Shown here in pieces: positions 24,953 through 33,603 of a DNA stretch of 64,000 bases (within the stretch, counting starts at the first letter, position 1; the number at the start of each line of letters is the position of its first letter). Source of the stretch: an uncultured Eubacteriales bacterium. Lineage in GTDB: Bacteria > Bacillota > Clostridia > Peptostreptococcales > Anaerovoracaceae. A program made the translations under genes and the position numbers. The notes beneath the pieces were generated by a model. It was not told the origin of the DNA. It saw only the letters and a program-made list of their open reading frames with translations, and did no database searches. The DNA lies in NCBI GenBank assembly GCA_900542295.1, contig UQNJ01000005.1, positions 1 through 64,000 on the forward strand, written 5' to 3'.

Positions 24953-25873
24953 TCATTTTTTTAGAAAAGTAAGAATATCTTCATAAATGGCAGGAGCCTC
25001 CTTCTCATTAAGTATCTCATGCCTAAGGCCTTTATACAATTTACCGGAAACATTCCTATATCCCACCGTTTCGAGAAATCTCATACTCTCTTTCCATGCC
25101 TTCTCGTTTACAATTACAGGATCCTCATCACCTGCAATAAACATTACAGGAAGATTCTCATTGCCCACATTCCATCCTTTGACGCTGTATACCTGCTTCA
25201 TCAGTGTAAACAAATTTTTAAATCCGTTAAGGGTAAAAACAAAGCCGCATGCTTCGTCGCTGTCATATGCCTTGACATTTTCTTCGTCAGCCGACAGCCA
25301 CCCATTCTCTGAAACAGGATTTTCAATATTGTTATTATAGTTTCCGAATGCAAGCTTTTGTATAAGCCGGCTCCTGTATCTGTCTCCCTTAAAAATCGTT
25401 TGAATCTTAACCAGCAGCAATGCCGCTCCGACCATCGGATTTTTACTTGGAGAACCGCATACAACAAGCTTAGCTATATCTCTGTCATATTTTTTTATGT
25501 ATTTACGAACTATAAGTGACCCCATACTGTGTCCGAAAAGATAAACGGGCTTATCCGGGAAATTTTCTTTAATACATCCAGTAATCTGATGCAAATCTTC
25601 TACCACAAACTCTGCCGAATCATCCGAAAAATATCCCCAGTCTTCCTTGCTTCTGACGCTTTGACCATGTCCGCGGTGATCGTTTATAACTGATGCAAAT
25701 CCATTTTCTGCAAGAAATTCCATAAACGGATAGTATCTTTCCTTATGCTCTGCCATTCCGTGAGAGAATTGAACTACTCCCCGGATTTTTTCTCTATCAT
25801 CAGGCTCAAATATTGCAGCCCCTATAGACAAGCCGTCACAATCCGAAATTATTTTCAAATATTCCTTCTTCAT
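24953..25873 (-). CDS. Alpha/beta hydrolase, monoacylglycerol lipase / lysophospholipase-like
   Basis: A 306-residue serine hydrolase. The oxyanion segment VVQFSHGMAEHKERY, the DHRGHGQS motif and the nucleophile elbow LFGHSMGSLI are as in the lysophospholipase (PldB/Hydrolase_4) family. The acid is probably in GDEDPV and the histidine in LYKGLRHEI. No signal peptide, so cytoplasmic. AAAGGAG precedes the ATG. The natural ester substrate is not deducible. It ends just before the promoter of the queT unit, on the same strand. Confidence 0.87.
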   Translation of the reverse strand: MKKEYLKIISDCDGLSIGAAIFEPDDREKIRGVVQFSHGMAEHKERYYPFMEFLAENGFASVINDHRGHGQSVRSKEDWGYFSDDSAEFVVEDLHQITGCIKENFPDKPVYLFGHSMGSLIVRKYIKKYDRDIAKLVVCGSPSKNPMVGAALLLVKIQTIFKGDRYRSRLIQKLAFGNYNNNIENPVSENGWLSADEENVKAYDSDEACGFVFTLNGFKNLFTLMKQVYSVKGWNVGNENLPVMFIAGDEDPVIVNEKAWKESMRFLETVGYRNVSGKLYKGLRHEILNEKEAPAIYEDILTFLKK

Positions 25874-25905
25874 ATGCGTCTCCTTTATCCTAAAAAAAAA
25901 TATTA

Positions 25906-25947
25906 AAATCCAAAAACCCCTTGAAAATTCAAGGGGTTTTTGGATTT
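25906..25947 (-). terminator. Terminator of ssrA
   Basis: 20-bp perfect stem (25906-25925 with 25928-25947) with a two-base loop, then T-rich on the minus strand. It starts at the last base of the tmRNA. Confidence 0.85.
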
Positions 25948-26317
25948 GGTGGAGATGGCGAGAGTCGAACTCGCGTCCGAAAGCATTTCCGCAAAATTTT
26001 CTCCGAGCGCAGTCAATGTTTTAAACTTCGCCTAAGCCGCCGCTCACTGACAAGCTGCAGCCTCGACTATCCCGTCGTTCCCCTGTGCCCCCGGGCGCCT
26101 GCACAGAGTTTGCCTGTATATTCGATGCCGGACTTCAAGCCTACAGGTAAACTTGAGCCGACACGCACAGCTTATGACTGACTAAGCAGCCAGAGCCATT
26201 GGTGCGAAATTGTTATTATTTTTAGCGTTTATATTTAACGTGCCTTTTTAAGGTAGACCGGCAAACTACCGCTCGCTTATTTTGGTTCCACACCCCCGTC
26301 GAAACCTTTACACCCCC
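25947..26317 (-). ncRNA. ssrA: Transfer-messenger RNA (tmRNA)
   Basis: Rescues stalled ribosomes and tags the nascent peptide. The 5' end GGGGGTG (26311-26317) pairs with CATCTCC of the 3' end, which carries an encoded ACCA. The T-arm GAGTTCGACTCTC is intact. The tag reading frame in the middle gives AKNNNFAPMALAA and then TAG. The size is about 371 bases. A strong promoter and terminator flank it, and smpB lies just upstream on the same strand. Confidence 0.97.
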
Positions 26318-26331
26318 ATATTTATATTATT

Positions 26332-26360
26332 ATTATATAGCATAAAAGATTTTTTTGCAA
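26332..26360 (-). promoter_or_regulatory. Promoter of ssrA
   Basis: TTGCAA (26355-26360), 17 bp, TATAAT (26332-26337 complement), about 14 bp before the tmRNA 5' end. Confidence 0.75.
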
Positions 26361-26367
26361 CCTGACC

Positions 26368-26832
26368 TTAAAACCTCTGCTTCATTTTTCTGTCAATATC
26401 TCTTGCCGCATCTCTCTTGGCGATTGACTCTCTCTTGTCGTAATTCTTCTTTCCTCTGGCGACTGCCAGCTCAACTTTTGCACGGCCGTCTTCATTTATG
26501 TACATCTTAAGCGGTACAACCGTCAGCCCTTTCATAGTTGTATATCCTATAAGCTTTTGTATCTCCCTCTTATGAAGCAACAGCTTCCTTGTTCTGAGCG
26601 GATCGACATTAAACCTGTTACCCTGCTCATAAGGGCTTATATTCATGCCGTATATGAATACTTCTCCGTTTTCAATTTTGGCATAGCTTTCTTTTATACT
26701 CACCTTGCCCTGTCTTACCGACTTTATTTCAGTTCCCGTAAGTACAATACCTGCTTCGTATACCTGCTCTATAAAATAATCGTGTCTCGCCTTTTTATTG
26801 TTTGCGACTAACTTTCGTTCTTTCTTTGCCAT
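26368..26832 (-). CDS. smpB: SsrA-binding protein
   Basis: A 154-residue RNA-binding beta-barrel protein that carries tmRNA to stalled ribosomes. NKKARHDYFIEQVYEAGIVLTGTE, the IKSVRQGKVSIKESYA stretch and the basic C-terminal tail KRDAARDIDRKMKQRF are diagnostic. GGGAG precedes the ATG. Its partner ssrA follows directly on the same strand with its own promoter. Confidence 0.97.
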   Translation of the reverse strand: MAKKERKLVANNKKARHDYFIEQVYEAGIVLTGTEIKSVRQGKVSIKESYAKIENGEVFIYGMNISPYEQGNRFNVDPLRTRKLLLHKREIQKLIGYTTMKGLTVVPLKMYINEDGRAKVELAVARGKKNYDKRESIAKRDAARDIDRKMKQRF

Positions 26833-26877
26833 TGTTTTCTCCCTTTGATACCCCTTGCCACACGTCTGTCTTTAAGG

Positions 26878-27234
26878 CTAAAACATTATAACTTTTCCGA
26901 TAATGTCCCTTTTCAGAACTTCTGTTTTCTGTTCATATGTCATATCGGAGTCACAGCTTAAAATAAATCTGTCCTTTGATACCTCGGCTACTCTCCTGAG
27001 CAAGACTCCATTTTCACCGTCAACTGCATAATACGGCCGGCGGTATGCTATAATATCACCTTCTCTTATATCATCGGCATCTGTTAACCTGAATACAACC
27101 GTCTTTTGCCCCGGTTCTATCGCCGGAAGCATGGAACTTCCGGCAGCTTCTACGACCATAAAGCTGCAATGCAATAGTGCCGCCGTGCAAAATCCGATCA
27201 AAGCTGCTGTCAAAACAGCAAAAGCTCTTTTCAT
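26878..27234 (-). CDS. Signal-peptidase-I-like (S26) protein lacking the catalytic Lys/His
   Basis: A 118-residue protein with one N-terminal membrane helix and an extracytoplasmic S26 domain. The serine box is GSSMLPAIEPGQ. Where signal peptidases have IKRV (Lys general base) or VHRV (His, ER type), this protein has LLRRV, with Arg. The usual GDN box is CDSD. It may therefore be catalytically dead, or a variant family. It follows the intact lepB by 39 bases on the same strand. Start at ATG 27234 lacks a strong ribosome site (AGAGGGAT upstream), so coupling is possible. Confidence 0.72.
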   Translation of the reverse strand: MKRAFAVLTAALIGFCTAALLHCSFMVVEAAGSSMLPAIEPGQKTVVFRLTDADDIREGDIIAYRRPYYAVDGENGVLLRRVAEVSKDRFILSCDSDMTYEQKTEVLKRDIIGKVIMF

Positions 27235-27273
27235 GTATTATCCCTCTGATGACCCGGAGTTTATTACATAATA

Positions 27274-27798
27274 TTATCCAAAATACTTGATACTGCTGAA
27301 AGGAAATATTCTCAGCATTACTTTCCCGATTACCGTATCAATATCTATCTGGCCTATTACAGGCGATCTGCTGTCCTGGCTGACATAACGGTTATCTCCC
27401 ATAACAAACAATTTACCTTCCTCAACGGTGATTTCCCCCATATCTCCGGATGCTCCCTGTTCTGCTACATAAGGTTCGTCTATAAGTTCGCCGTTCCTTA
27501 CCACATAACCGTCTTTTATTTCTATAGTATCTCCGGGAAGTCCTATTATCCTCTTGATCAGATATTTTTCCTTTCCGTTATCATCAAGCAATAATGATTT
27601 GAATACTATAATATCCCCGTGCTCCATGTCGCCGAACAGATTATATGCCTGCTTGCTTACTATCACATAATCATTGGAGTAAAAATTAGGCTGCATAGAT
27701 TCTTGTTGTATTATTATAGGTTTAAAAAAGAAAAGCAAAACTGCGGCAATTACTACCGCTATTGCAATATCTCTTATCCATCCCCAGGCTTCTTTCAT
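27274..27798 (-). CDS. lepB: Signal peptidase I
   Basis: Membrane serine protease removing signal peptides at the outer face. One N-terminal helix (IAIAVVIAAVLLFFFKPIII) precedes the catalytic serine box ESMQPNF. The catalytic lysine box is YLIKRIIGLPGD and the GDNRYVSQDSR box follows, all intact. At 174 residues it is the typical Gram-positive size. GGAG precedes the ATG. It lies between the RluA-type gene and the degenerate S26 gene on the same strand. Confidence 0.95.
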   Translation of the reverse strand: MKEAWGWIRDIAIAVVIAAVLLFFFKPIIIQQESMQPNFYSNDYVIVSKQAYNLFGDMEHGDIIVFKSLLLDDNGKEKYLIKRIIGLPGDTIEIKDGYVVRNGELIDEPYVAEQGASGDMGEITVEEGKLFVMGDNRYVSQDSRSPVIGQIDIDTVIGKVMLRIFPFSSIKYFG

Positions 27799-27821
27799 TT
27801 ATTTTCTCCACAAAATTTATT

Positions 27822-28802
27822 TTAGCCGAATATTTCATTTTTTATTCTTTCAAATCGCTTCGGCAAATCACATTCAAATTCTTTTTCCGCAAGATATTCA
27901 AGAGGGCTGCCTTCTCTTATTTTAAGAAACTTTATCTTATATGCATGAAGCAGCTGTGTCGTAAGACCGTATCTGTCTTTCATCACACGGTTTACACCTG
28001 CGTTTCCGTATTTGGAATCGCCTATGATGGGAAAGCCTGCTTCAGAAAGCTGAAATCTTATCTGGTGAGTTCTGCCCGTATGAATGTTTGCTTCTGTCAA
28101 AGTATATATTTTTTTACCGGTAGAATACATCAGAGGAACAATATCTGTTTCCATCACCTTACCGTCTCCGCCTGCAGAAACTGTGAGATTTCGGCTGTCA
28201 TCCTTTATCATACTGCTTTTTAGAAACAAGGGATTTTCTATTTTCCCTGAGACTATGGTCAAATAAAGCTTTTCAACTTCATTCCTCTCTCTGAACATTC
28301 TGTTAAGCTCTCTTAGCGACGACATGTTTTTTCCAAACAAAACAATACCGGTGGTGTTTCTGTCAAGCCTGTTTGCCGGCGCAGGAATAAATGTCTTTTC
28401 GATTCGAGGGTCGTACTCGCCCTTTTCTATCATGTATGACAGCACCTGATTGGCCAGATGATTTTTTTTTTCTCTCGAATCTCCATGTGTCAGGAGTCCA
28501 AACGGCTTATCTGCCACCAATATATTTTCGTCTTCATATATTACCGAAAACTGTTTTTTTACCTTCTGCCGTTCTTGTCCGATATCAGCCTGCAATGCTG
28601 CCTTCTCACACTCGTCAATATATATGCATACCTCGTCTCCCTGATTCAGGACAGTCTCGGGCTTTTTTCTCCTGCCGTTTACTTTGACATCTTTTCTTAT
28701 CATTTTATAGATGTGACCAAGAGACGCTTTAGGAAAGTATTTTTTCAGGAACCTGTCAAGCCTTTGTTCCCCTTGGTTTTTACTGATTGTTATATTTACC
28801 AT
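27822..28802 (-). CDS. RluA family pseudouridine synthase
   Basis: RNA pseudouridine synthase with an N-terminal S4 RNA-binding domain (residues 1-60, QRLDRFLKKYFPKASLGHIYKMIRKDVKVNG) and the RluA catalytic core. The catalytic aspartate is in PANRLDRNTTGIVLFGK, and HTGRTHQIRFQL is the second family motif. Resembles RluC/RluD type enzymes acting on 23S rRNA; target not assignable. The family N-terminus fits ATG 28802, which has no ribosome site. A TATAAT lies only eight bases upstream, suggesting a leaderless mRNA. The upstream ATG at 28862 also lacks one. Confidence 0.9.
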   Translation of the reverse strand: MVNITISKNQGEQRLDRFLKKYFPKASLGHIYKMIRKDVKVNGRRKKPETVLNQGDEVCIYIDECEKAALQADIGQERQKVKKQFSVIYEDENILVADKPFGLLTHGDSREKKNHLANQVLSYMIEKGEYDPRIEKTFIPAPANRLDRNTTGIVLFGKNMSSLRELNRMFRERNEVEKLYLTIVSGKIENPLFLKSSMIKDDSRNLTVSAGGDGKVMETDIVPLMYSTGKKIYTLTEANIHTGRTHQIRFQLSEAGFPIIGDSKYGNAGVNRVMKDRYGLTTQLLHAYKIKFLKIREGSPLEYLAEKEFECDLPKRFERIKNEIFG

Positions 28803-28809
28803 GTCAAAT

Positions 28810-28815
28810 ATTATA
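28810..28815 (-). promoter_or_regulatory. TATAAT -10 element just upstream of the RluA-family start
   Basis: Perfect -10 on the minus strand, seven bases before ATG 28802. A transcript starting the usual distance away would begin at or next to the start codon. The -35 is poor (T-run). Confidence 0.4.
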
Positions 28816-28827
28816 CACCAAAACCTC

Positions 28828-28856
28828 TTGAGAAAAAAGTGGAAATCTGATAAAAT
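28828..28856 (+). promoter_or_regulatory. Promoter of the 28884 gene
   Basis: TTGAGA (28828-28833), 17 bp, TAAAAT (28851-28856). Divergent from the RluA-family promoter. Confidence 0.6.
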
Positions 28857-28883
28857 ATACATGTTTACTTAAGGGAGGAGATT

Positions 28884-29399
28884 ATGAAAAAATTTAAGGA
28901 TTTTTTATATGATAAAAACGACCTCATTATAGCTTTACTTATTTTGGTCGCTGCAACACTTATCATAATCTGGAGAATGGATACCATAATGGAATATCCC
29001 AAAACGCTTATTTCGGACACAGCGTCCACCTCCACTGAAACAGATGTCACAGACAGTTCTGATGAAAACGAGGATTCTTCGGCTCAAAGCAGTTCTGATG
29101 AAGAAAGCTCTTCCGATAACGACGATGCTAAAACTTCGGTAACTTCAGACAACGACGATTCGCAGCCGTTATGGTCAAACGGTGTCCTGTCAAGAGAAAT
29201 CACCGTAAACGTAAGCGGTCTAAGTGCTTCGGAAGCTGTACAGTGCCTTGTCGATGCAGGACTTTTCACTGACTATGAAGAATATAAGTCAGTATGTGCT
29301 GCCGCCGGACTTGATCACCAGAAGATAAGTGCAGGCAGCTTTACTTTCTCAAAAGGTTCTTCAAAAACAAACATCGCCGGTATCGTCAACTGGGGCTGA
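28884..29399 (+). CDS. Membrane-anchored protein with acidic linker and MltG-like C-terminal segment
   Basis: A 171-residue protein. A basic cytoplasmic start and one helix (IIALLILVAATLIIIW) are followed by a long Ser/Asp/Glu-rich linker (about residues 45-95). The globular tail (about 105-165), REITVNVSGLSASEAVQCLVDAGLF ... AGSFTFSKGS in outline, resembles the LysM-like N-terminal subdomain of MltG endolytic transglycosylases, without the catalytic domain. AGGGAGGAG precedes the ATG. This suggests a wall-facing role near peptidoglycan, by inference only. Confidence 0.65.
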   Translation: MKKFKDFLYDKNDLIIALLILVAATLIIIWRMDTIMEYPKTLISDTASTSTETDVTDSSDENEDSSAQSSSDEESSSDNDDAKTSVTSDNDDSQPLWSNGVLSREITVNVSGLSASEAVQCLVDAGLFTDYEEYKSVCAAAGLDHQKISAGSFTFSKGSSKTNIAGIVNWG

Positions 29400-29413
29400 C
29401 AATAAAGGATTTC

Positions 29414-29442
29414 AAGGGTGTCTCCTTCTGTGAGACACCCTT
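29414..29442 (+). terminator. Terminator of the 28884 gene
   Basis: AAGGGTGTCTC pairs with GAGACACCCTT, followed by T-run. Confidence 0.85.
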
Positions 29443-29450
29443 TTTGATTA

Positions 29451-29717
29451 TTATTTATTCAGAAGTTCTATTACACGCTGTAACTTCTTTCTCTGCTTTT
29501 GATCCATCATAGGAGCTATGCTTCGCAAAACCTCCATCTGTTTATCGTATGTTATATTATTTGCCTTAAGCTGACGCTTGATTTTCAAAATTTCCCGTTC
29601 AAGTTCTTCATCGCTTTTAGAAGAAAGATAATTCATTGCATTTCTTCCCATATTTTTTCCGCCTGAAATTCCAAGCTGCCTCGCTATGTCTCCTATCATT
29701 CTTTCATCCAATTCCAT
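29451..29717 (-). CDS. Conserved-looking small helical protein, unknown
   Basis: An 88-residue soluble, highly charged protein predicted to be helical, with the region DEELEREILKIKRQLKANNI looking like a coiled coil. AGGAGG is ideally spaced before the ATG. It is divergent from the 29826 gene. I do not recognise a family. Codon use and the strong ribosome site support a real gene. Confidence 0.65.
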   Translation of the reverse strand: MELDERMIGDIARQLGISGGKNMGRNAMNYLSSKSDEELEREILKIKRQLKANNITYDKQMEVLRSIAPMMDQKQRKKLQRVIELLNK

Positions 29718-29825
29718 AAAACAACCTCCTGTTTCTGCTTTCTATTACAATCTATGCACCTTGCTCTTTAAAATTTCATAATATGAACTGTGTATTTAAG
29801 TAACAAACGCAGAGGAGGTGTACAT

Positions 29826-30212
29826 ATGAATAACAATTCAGGCATCATAGGCATTGCCGCCATAATAATTATTGCAGCAGCAAAACATGGTAACTCAACT
29901 GATTCTTTAAAATCACAAGGTGTAAAAAATCCGGGATATGCCGGTTTTTTCCCCGGTTCGTTCGATCTTGGCCGCACTTTAAAAGACCTGCATAAAGTTA
30001 CCGATATAATCAACAGGATGGATAGCCTCGGTCAGATGGTTCTGAATCCGCCGCCTGCACCCAAGCTACCCTCACCCGGCGAGTTTTTAGGAAATTCATT
30101 GCCTGATCTTGGCGGCATAATCGACAACATCGGTCCTATACTGTCAATTCTAAGCAAAAATAATAACACGATAAATGACAGCTATGACAGTGAGTACAGC
30201 TTTGAGGATTAA
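29826..30212 (+). CDS. Small protein with N-terminal hydrophobic helix, unknown
   Basis: A 128-residue protein. MNNNSGIIGIAAIIIIAAAK is a short membrane or signal-like helix. The rest is rich in Gly, Pro, Asn and Leu (PPPAPKLPSPGEF, then a GGIIDNIGPILSILSK helix) with an acidic end. AGGAGG serves ATG 29826, not the upstream ORF start at 29790. No family recognised. Divergent from another small unknown gene, so the two may share a regulator or condition. Confidence 0.6.
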   Translation: MNNNSGIIGIAAIIIIAAAKHGNSTDSLKSQGVKNPGYAGFFPGSFDLGRTLKDLHKVTDIINRMDSLGQMVLNPPPAPKLPSPGEFLGNSLPDLGGIIDNIGPILSILSKNNNTINDSYDSEYSFED

Positions 30213-30327
30213 AATGCAAAATGTCATCTTTTAATCCTTCACTTATTGGTGTATAATAGACTAAAGATTTACACAATAATGCGGACGCTTATGTTCATTC
30301 GCCCGTAATTTTACCGGAGGAAGCAAA

Positions 30328-31263
30328 ATGGCATTAGTAACTACAAAAGAAATGTTTGAAAAAGCTTTAAAATCCGATTATGCAATCGGTGCTTTTAATG
30401 TTAATAACATGGAAATTATCCAGGGCATCGTAGAAGCTGCTCAGGAAGAAAAATCAGCTTTGATTCTGCAAGTTTCAGCAGGAGCCCGCAAATATGCAAA
30501 GCCTGCTTATCTGCTGAAGCTCGTGGAAGCAGCAATAGAAGATACAGGCCTTGATATCGCTCTTCATCTTGACCATGGTGAAGATTTTGAAATATGCAAA
30601 AAATGCGTAGATGATGGTTTTACATCTGTAATGATTGACGGCTCAAAGCATCCTTTTGAAGAAAACATTCGTATTACCAGAGAGGTCGTAGAGTATGCTC
30701 ACGCACACGGAGTTGTAGTCGAAGCAGAATTAGGCAAGCTTGCAGGTGTGGAAGACAACATAAAAGTAGACGCTCGTTCGGCAACATTTACAGACCCTGA
30801 GGAAGCTTGTGAATTCGTAGCAAAGACCGGAGTTGACTCGCTTGCTATAGCTATAGGTACCAGCCACGGAGCATACAAATTCAAAGGGGATCCTTATCTG
30901 GATTTTGAAAGACTTAAGACCATTCACAGCCTGATTCCCGACACTCCTCTTGTCCTGCACGGAGCTTCCACTGTACTTAAAGAGTTTGTGGATAAATGCA
31001 ACACATACGGCGGCGACATTCCGGGTGCACAGGGTGTTCCCGAAGAAATGATAAGAGAATCCGTCAAATACGGCATATGTAAGGTAAACATAGATACAGA
31101 TCTTCGTCTTGCACTTACAGCCGAGGTTCGCAAGTTTCTTGCCGAAAATCCTGCGGAATTTGACCCTCGTAAATATCTCGGACCCGGAAGAGACGCAATA
31201 AAATCAATGGTACAGCACAAGATTAAAAATGTGCTGAACTGTTCAGGTTCTCTGTCACTCTAA
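30328..31263 (+). CDS. fba: Class II fructose-bisphosphate aldolase
   Basis: Zinc-dependent aldolase of glycolysis. The zinc/catalytic region ALHLDHGEDFE, the VEAELGKLAGVED motif, and GTSHGAYKF with LVLHGASTV (zinc histidines) are all visible. NIDTDLRLA near the C-terminus binds the substrate phosphate. At 311 residues it fits the bacterial FbaA/GatY-like class. GGAGG precedes the ATG. A TATAAT at 30252-30257 is the likely -10. A terminator follows. Confidence 0.95.
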   Translation: MALVTTKEMFEKALKSDYAIGAFNVNNMEIIQGIVEAAQEEKSALILQVSAGARKYAKPAYLLKLVEAAIEDTGLDIALHLDHGEDFEICKKCVDDGFTSVMIDGSKHPFEENIRITREVVEYAHAHGVVVEAELGKLAGVEDNIKVDARSATFTDPEEACEFVAKTGVDSLAIAIGTSHGAYKFKGDPYLDFERLKTIHSLIPDTPLVLHGASTVLKEFVDKCNTYGGDIPGAQGVPEEMIRESVKYGICKVNIDTDLRLALTAEVRKFLAENPAEFDPRKYLGPGRDAIKSMVQHKIKNVLNCSGSLSL

Positions 31264-31303
31264 TAAATGTGGTTCCATGACAAGTTGATTCTGTAATAAA
31301 GAT

Positions 31304-31341
31304 CGAGGTAGCTGAAAAGGTTTCGGCTATCTCGTTTTTTT
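31304..31341 (+). terminator. Terminator of fba
   Basis: CGAGGTAGC (31304-31312) pairs with GCTATCTCG (31326-31334) through one wobble, then T7. Confidence 0.85.
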
Positions 31342-31420
31342 GTTGATAGGATACTCGAAATGAGAGTTTCAGAACAGAATACTAAAACTACTCAAAGCCA
31401 CAAATAACCAAAAAAAGACC

Positions 31421-31459
31421 CGGAATTCCGTCATACATCAGCCGGATAATCCGAGTCCT
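31421..31459 (-). terminator. Probable terminator of the 31483 gene
   Basis: Imperfect stem between 31427 and 31457 (GACCCGGA against TCCGAGTC), with T6 on the minus strand. Confidence 0.55.
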
Positions 31460-31482
31460 TTTCGTTTTAAAACAAATCGCAA

Positions 31483-32040
31483 TCAGTTGGCAATGCTTCC
31501 AAAGGCATAACTGTTTACTCTTAAAGCCCTTATATTGTCTTTAAATACTTCTCTCACTTCAGGGAGAGATGACAAATCCATTGGCTTCACAAGAGATGGT
31601 TCTGCGGTACCCTTTATGGCCCCTGCCTCTGTCAAAACCTTGTACACAAATTGTGAACAGAAGAAATAATCTTCTCTCTCATATGCCTTGTTAAGCTTGC
31701 ACATTGTCAGTCCCAAAACACTGTATCTGTATTTGGCACGGTTTTCTTCAAAACGGTTTAATATTTCAACTAACTTTTCATATGCCTTATCACTGATTTT
31801 AAGCTCATATACTGCACACTTCATGTCGTCGGAATCGCCCATGATTCCACGGTATACGCTTTCTACAGTAAAGCCTGCGGGCAGCATCAAATGTCTGTAT
31901 TTTCTTGCAAAAGTATAAAGATGATTAAAACTACTGTCCAGTGAAATGCTTGCATGAGTGAATTCACTTCTTGTTGCCAGATAAATTATTCTTGAACAGA
32001 TAGTCGTACTCTTTGTCAGTAAAATATATATGCTCTTCAT
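31483..32040 (-). CDS. Permuted NlpC/P60-like (YiiX/LRAT-type) putative cysteine hydrolase
   Basis: A 185-residue protein with the order expected of circularly permuted papain-like enzymes: histidine first (SEFTHASISLD, near residue 28) and cysteine later (DYFFCSQFVYKVL). No signal peptide, so cytoplasmic. GGAGGAG precedes the ATG. Related bacterial proteins are thought to act on lipids, amides or peptides, but none is proven close to this one. Monocistronic with its own terminator. Confidence 0.65.
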   Translation of the reverse strand: MKSIYILLTKSTTICSRIIYLATRSEFTHASISLDSSFNHLYTFARKYRHLMLPAGFTVESVYRGIMGDSDDMKCAVYELKISDKAYEKLVEILNRFEENRAKYRYSVLGLTMCKLNKAYEREDYFFCSQFVYKVLTEAGAIKGTAEPSLVKPMDLSSLPEVREVFKDNIRALRVNSYAFGSIAN

Positions 32041-32126
32041 TACGACTCTCCTCCAACTTTTGTTGTTATAGCCATTTTACCACAGTAGTTTATGTATTAC
32101 ATTAACAATTTCTTAATATTTCATTT

Positions 32127-33560
32127 CTATTTTGCGGCAAATTCAGATAACAATTGATTTTTAACATCCCACAGCTTCTGGGAAAGGTCAACATAATATG
32201 TCTGTGGATTTTCAAAACGCAATGTTTCATCCCAAAGCGTGTCCACCTGAGCCTTACAATAATCTCTTATTTCATCTACCGACGGGCTTTCATAAACACA
32301 TTTGCCTTTGTCAAACAGCTGCACCCTGAGATTTCTTACATAATAATCCTTTATCTTTGTGCGCTTCCATATAGCATTAGGGTCAAAAATTTCGTATTCT
32401 TCCAATTCCGGCACAGTTTCATCTGCAACTGTTATGACATCGCCTCTTGCCTTTCCTGTCTTTTTGTCATAAAGACGGAACAAATGCTTGAAGCCCGGAT
32501 TGGTTATTTTTTCTATATTTTCCGAAATCTTAATCTTCGGTATCAGCTTTCCGTCTGTTTCAAGAGCAACAAGCTTATATACTCCGCCGAAAACAGGCTC
32601 TGATTTGGCAGTTATAAGTCTCTCGCCAACGCCAAAGGAGTCTATGCATGCCCCCTCAAGTATTACATCTCTGATTATATATTCATCAAGAGAGTTGGAA
32701 ACGACAATCTGGCATTCCTGCAAACCTGCGTCATCCAACATCTTACGAGCCTTTTTTGTAAGATATGCCACATCTCCGGAATCTATTCTTATTCCCATCT
32801 TTTTAGGCTTCATTTCCTTAAATACCTTTATGGCTGCCGGAACACCTGATTTAAGCACATTGTATGTGTCAACCAAAAGAGTACAGTTTTCAGGGTATAT
32901 TTCGGCATACTTCTTAAAAGCAGAATATTCATCCGGATACATCTGTACCCAACTGTGAGCCATAGTTCCAAGGGCCGATATGCCGTGGTCTCTGTCGGCT
33001 ATTGCACATGCAGTTCCTGCACAGCCTCCTATATAAGCGGCTCTTGCTCCGAATATCGCTGCCTCAGCTCCATGAGCTCTTCTTGTTCCGAATTCCATGA
33101 CACTTCGTCCCTTGGCCGCCCTCACAATACGATTCGCCTTTGTGGCAATCAGGCTCTGGTGGTTAATAGTCAGAAGAATCATAGTCTCCACAAATTGTGC
33201 CTGCATTACAGGTCCTCTCACGGTCACTATCGGCTCATGTGGGAATATAGGGGTTCCTTCAGGAATCGCCCAAACATCACATTCAAACTTAAATTCGCTC
33301 AGGTATTTAAGAAAATCTTCGCAGAAGAGCTTCTTGCTTCTGAGGTAGTCGATATCTTCATCGGTAAATTCAAGGTTTTTCAGATAGTCTATCATCTGTT
33401 CCACGCCGGCCATTATAGCATAACCGCCGCCGTCAGGCACTCTTCTGAAAAACATATCGAAATAGGCGATGTCATCTGCCATGCCTGTCTCAAAATAGCC
33501 GTTTGCCATGGTGAGTTCATAAAAATCTGTCAGCATGGTCAGATTCATTTTGTTTTTCAT
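32127..33560 (-). CDS. pncB: Nicotinate phosphoribosyltransferase
   Basis: Makes nicotinate mononucleotide from nicotinate and PRPP for NAD salvage. The N-terminal LTDFYELTMANGYFE, the EFGTRRAHG motif carrying the functional residues, and RIDSGDVAYLTKKARKML are diagnostic. Length 477 fits the Gram-positive form. GGAGG precedes the ATG. It is downstream of uvrA on the same strand with about 40 bases between, but nothing suggests a functional link. Confidence 0.95.
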   Translation of the reverse strand: MKNKMNLTMLTDFYELTMANGYFETGMADDIAYFDMFFRRVPDGGGYAIMAGVEQMIDYLKNLEFTDEDIDYLRSKKLFCEDFLKYLSEFKFECDVWAIPEGTPIFPHEPIVTVRGPVMQAQFVETMILLTINHQSLIATKANRIVRAAKGRSVMEFGTRRAHGAEAAIFGARAAYIGGCAGTACAIADRDHGISALGTMAHSWVQMYPDEYSAFKKYAEIYPENCTLLVDTYNVLKSGVPAAIKVFKEMKPKKMGIRIDSGDVAYLTKKARKMLDDAGLQECQIVVSNSLDEYIIRDVILEGACIDSFGVGERLITAKSEPVFGGVYKLVALETDGKLIPKIKISENIEKITNPGFKHLFRLYDKKTGKARGDVITVADETVPELEEYEIFDPNAIWKRTKIKDYYVRNLRVQLFDKGKCVYESPSVDEIRDYCKAQVDTLWDETLRFENPQTYYVDLSQKLWDVKNQLLSEFAAK

Positions 33561-33603
33561 GTTGGATTTCCTCCGTATTGATTACGGGCATAAAATGCCC
33601 TAT

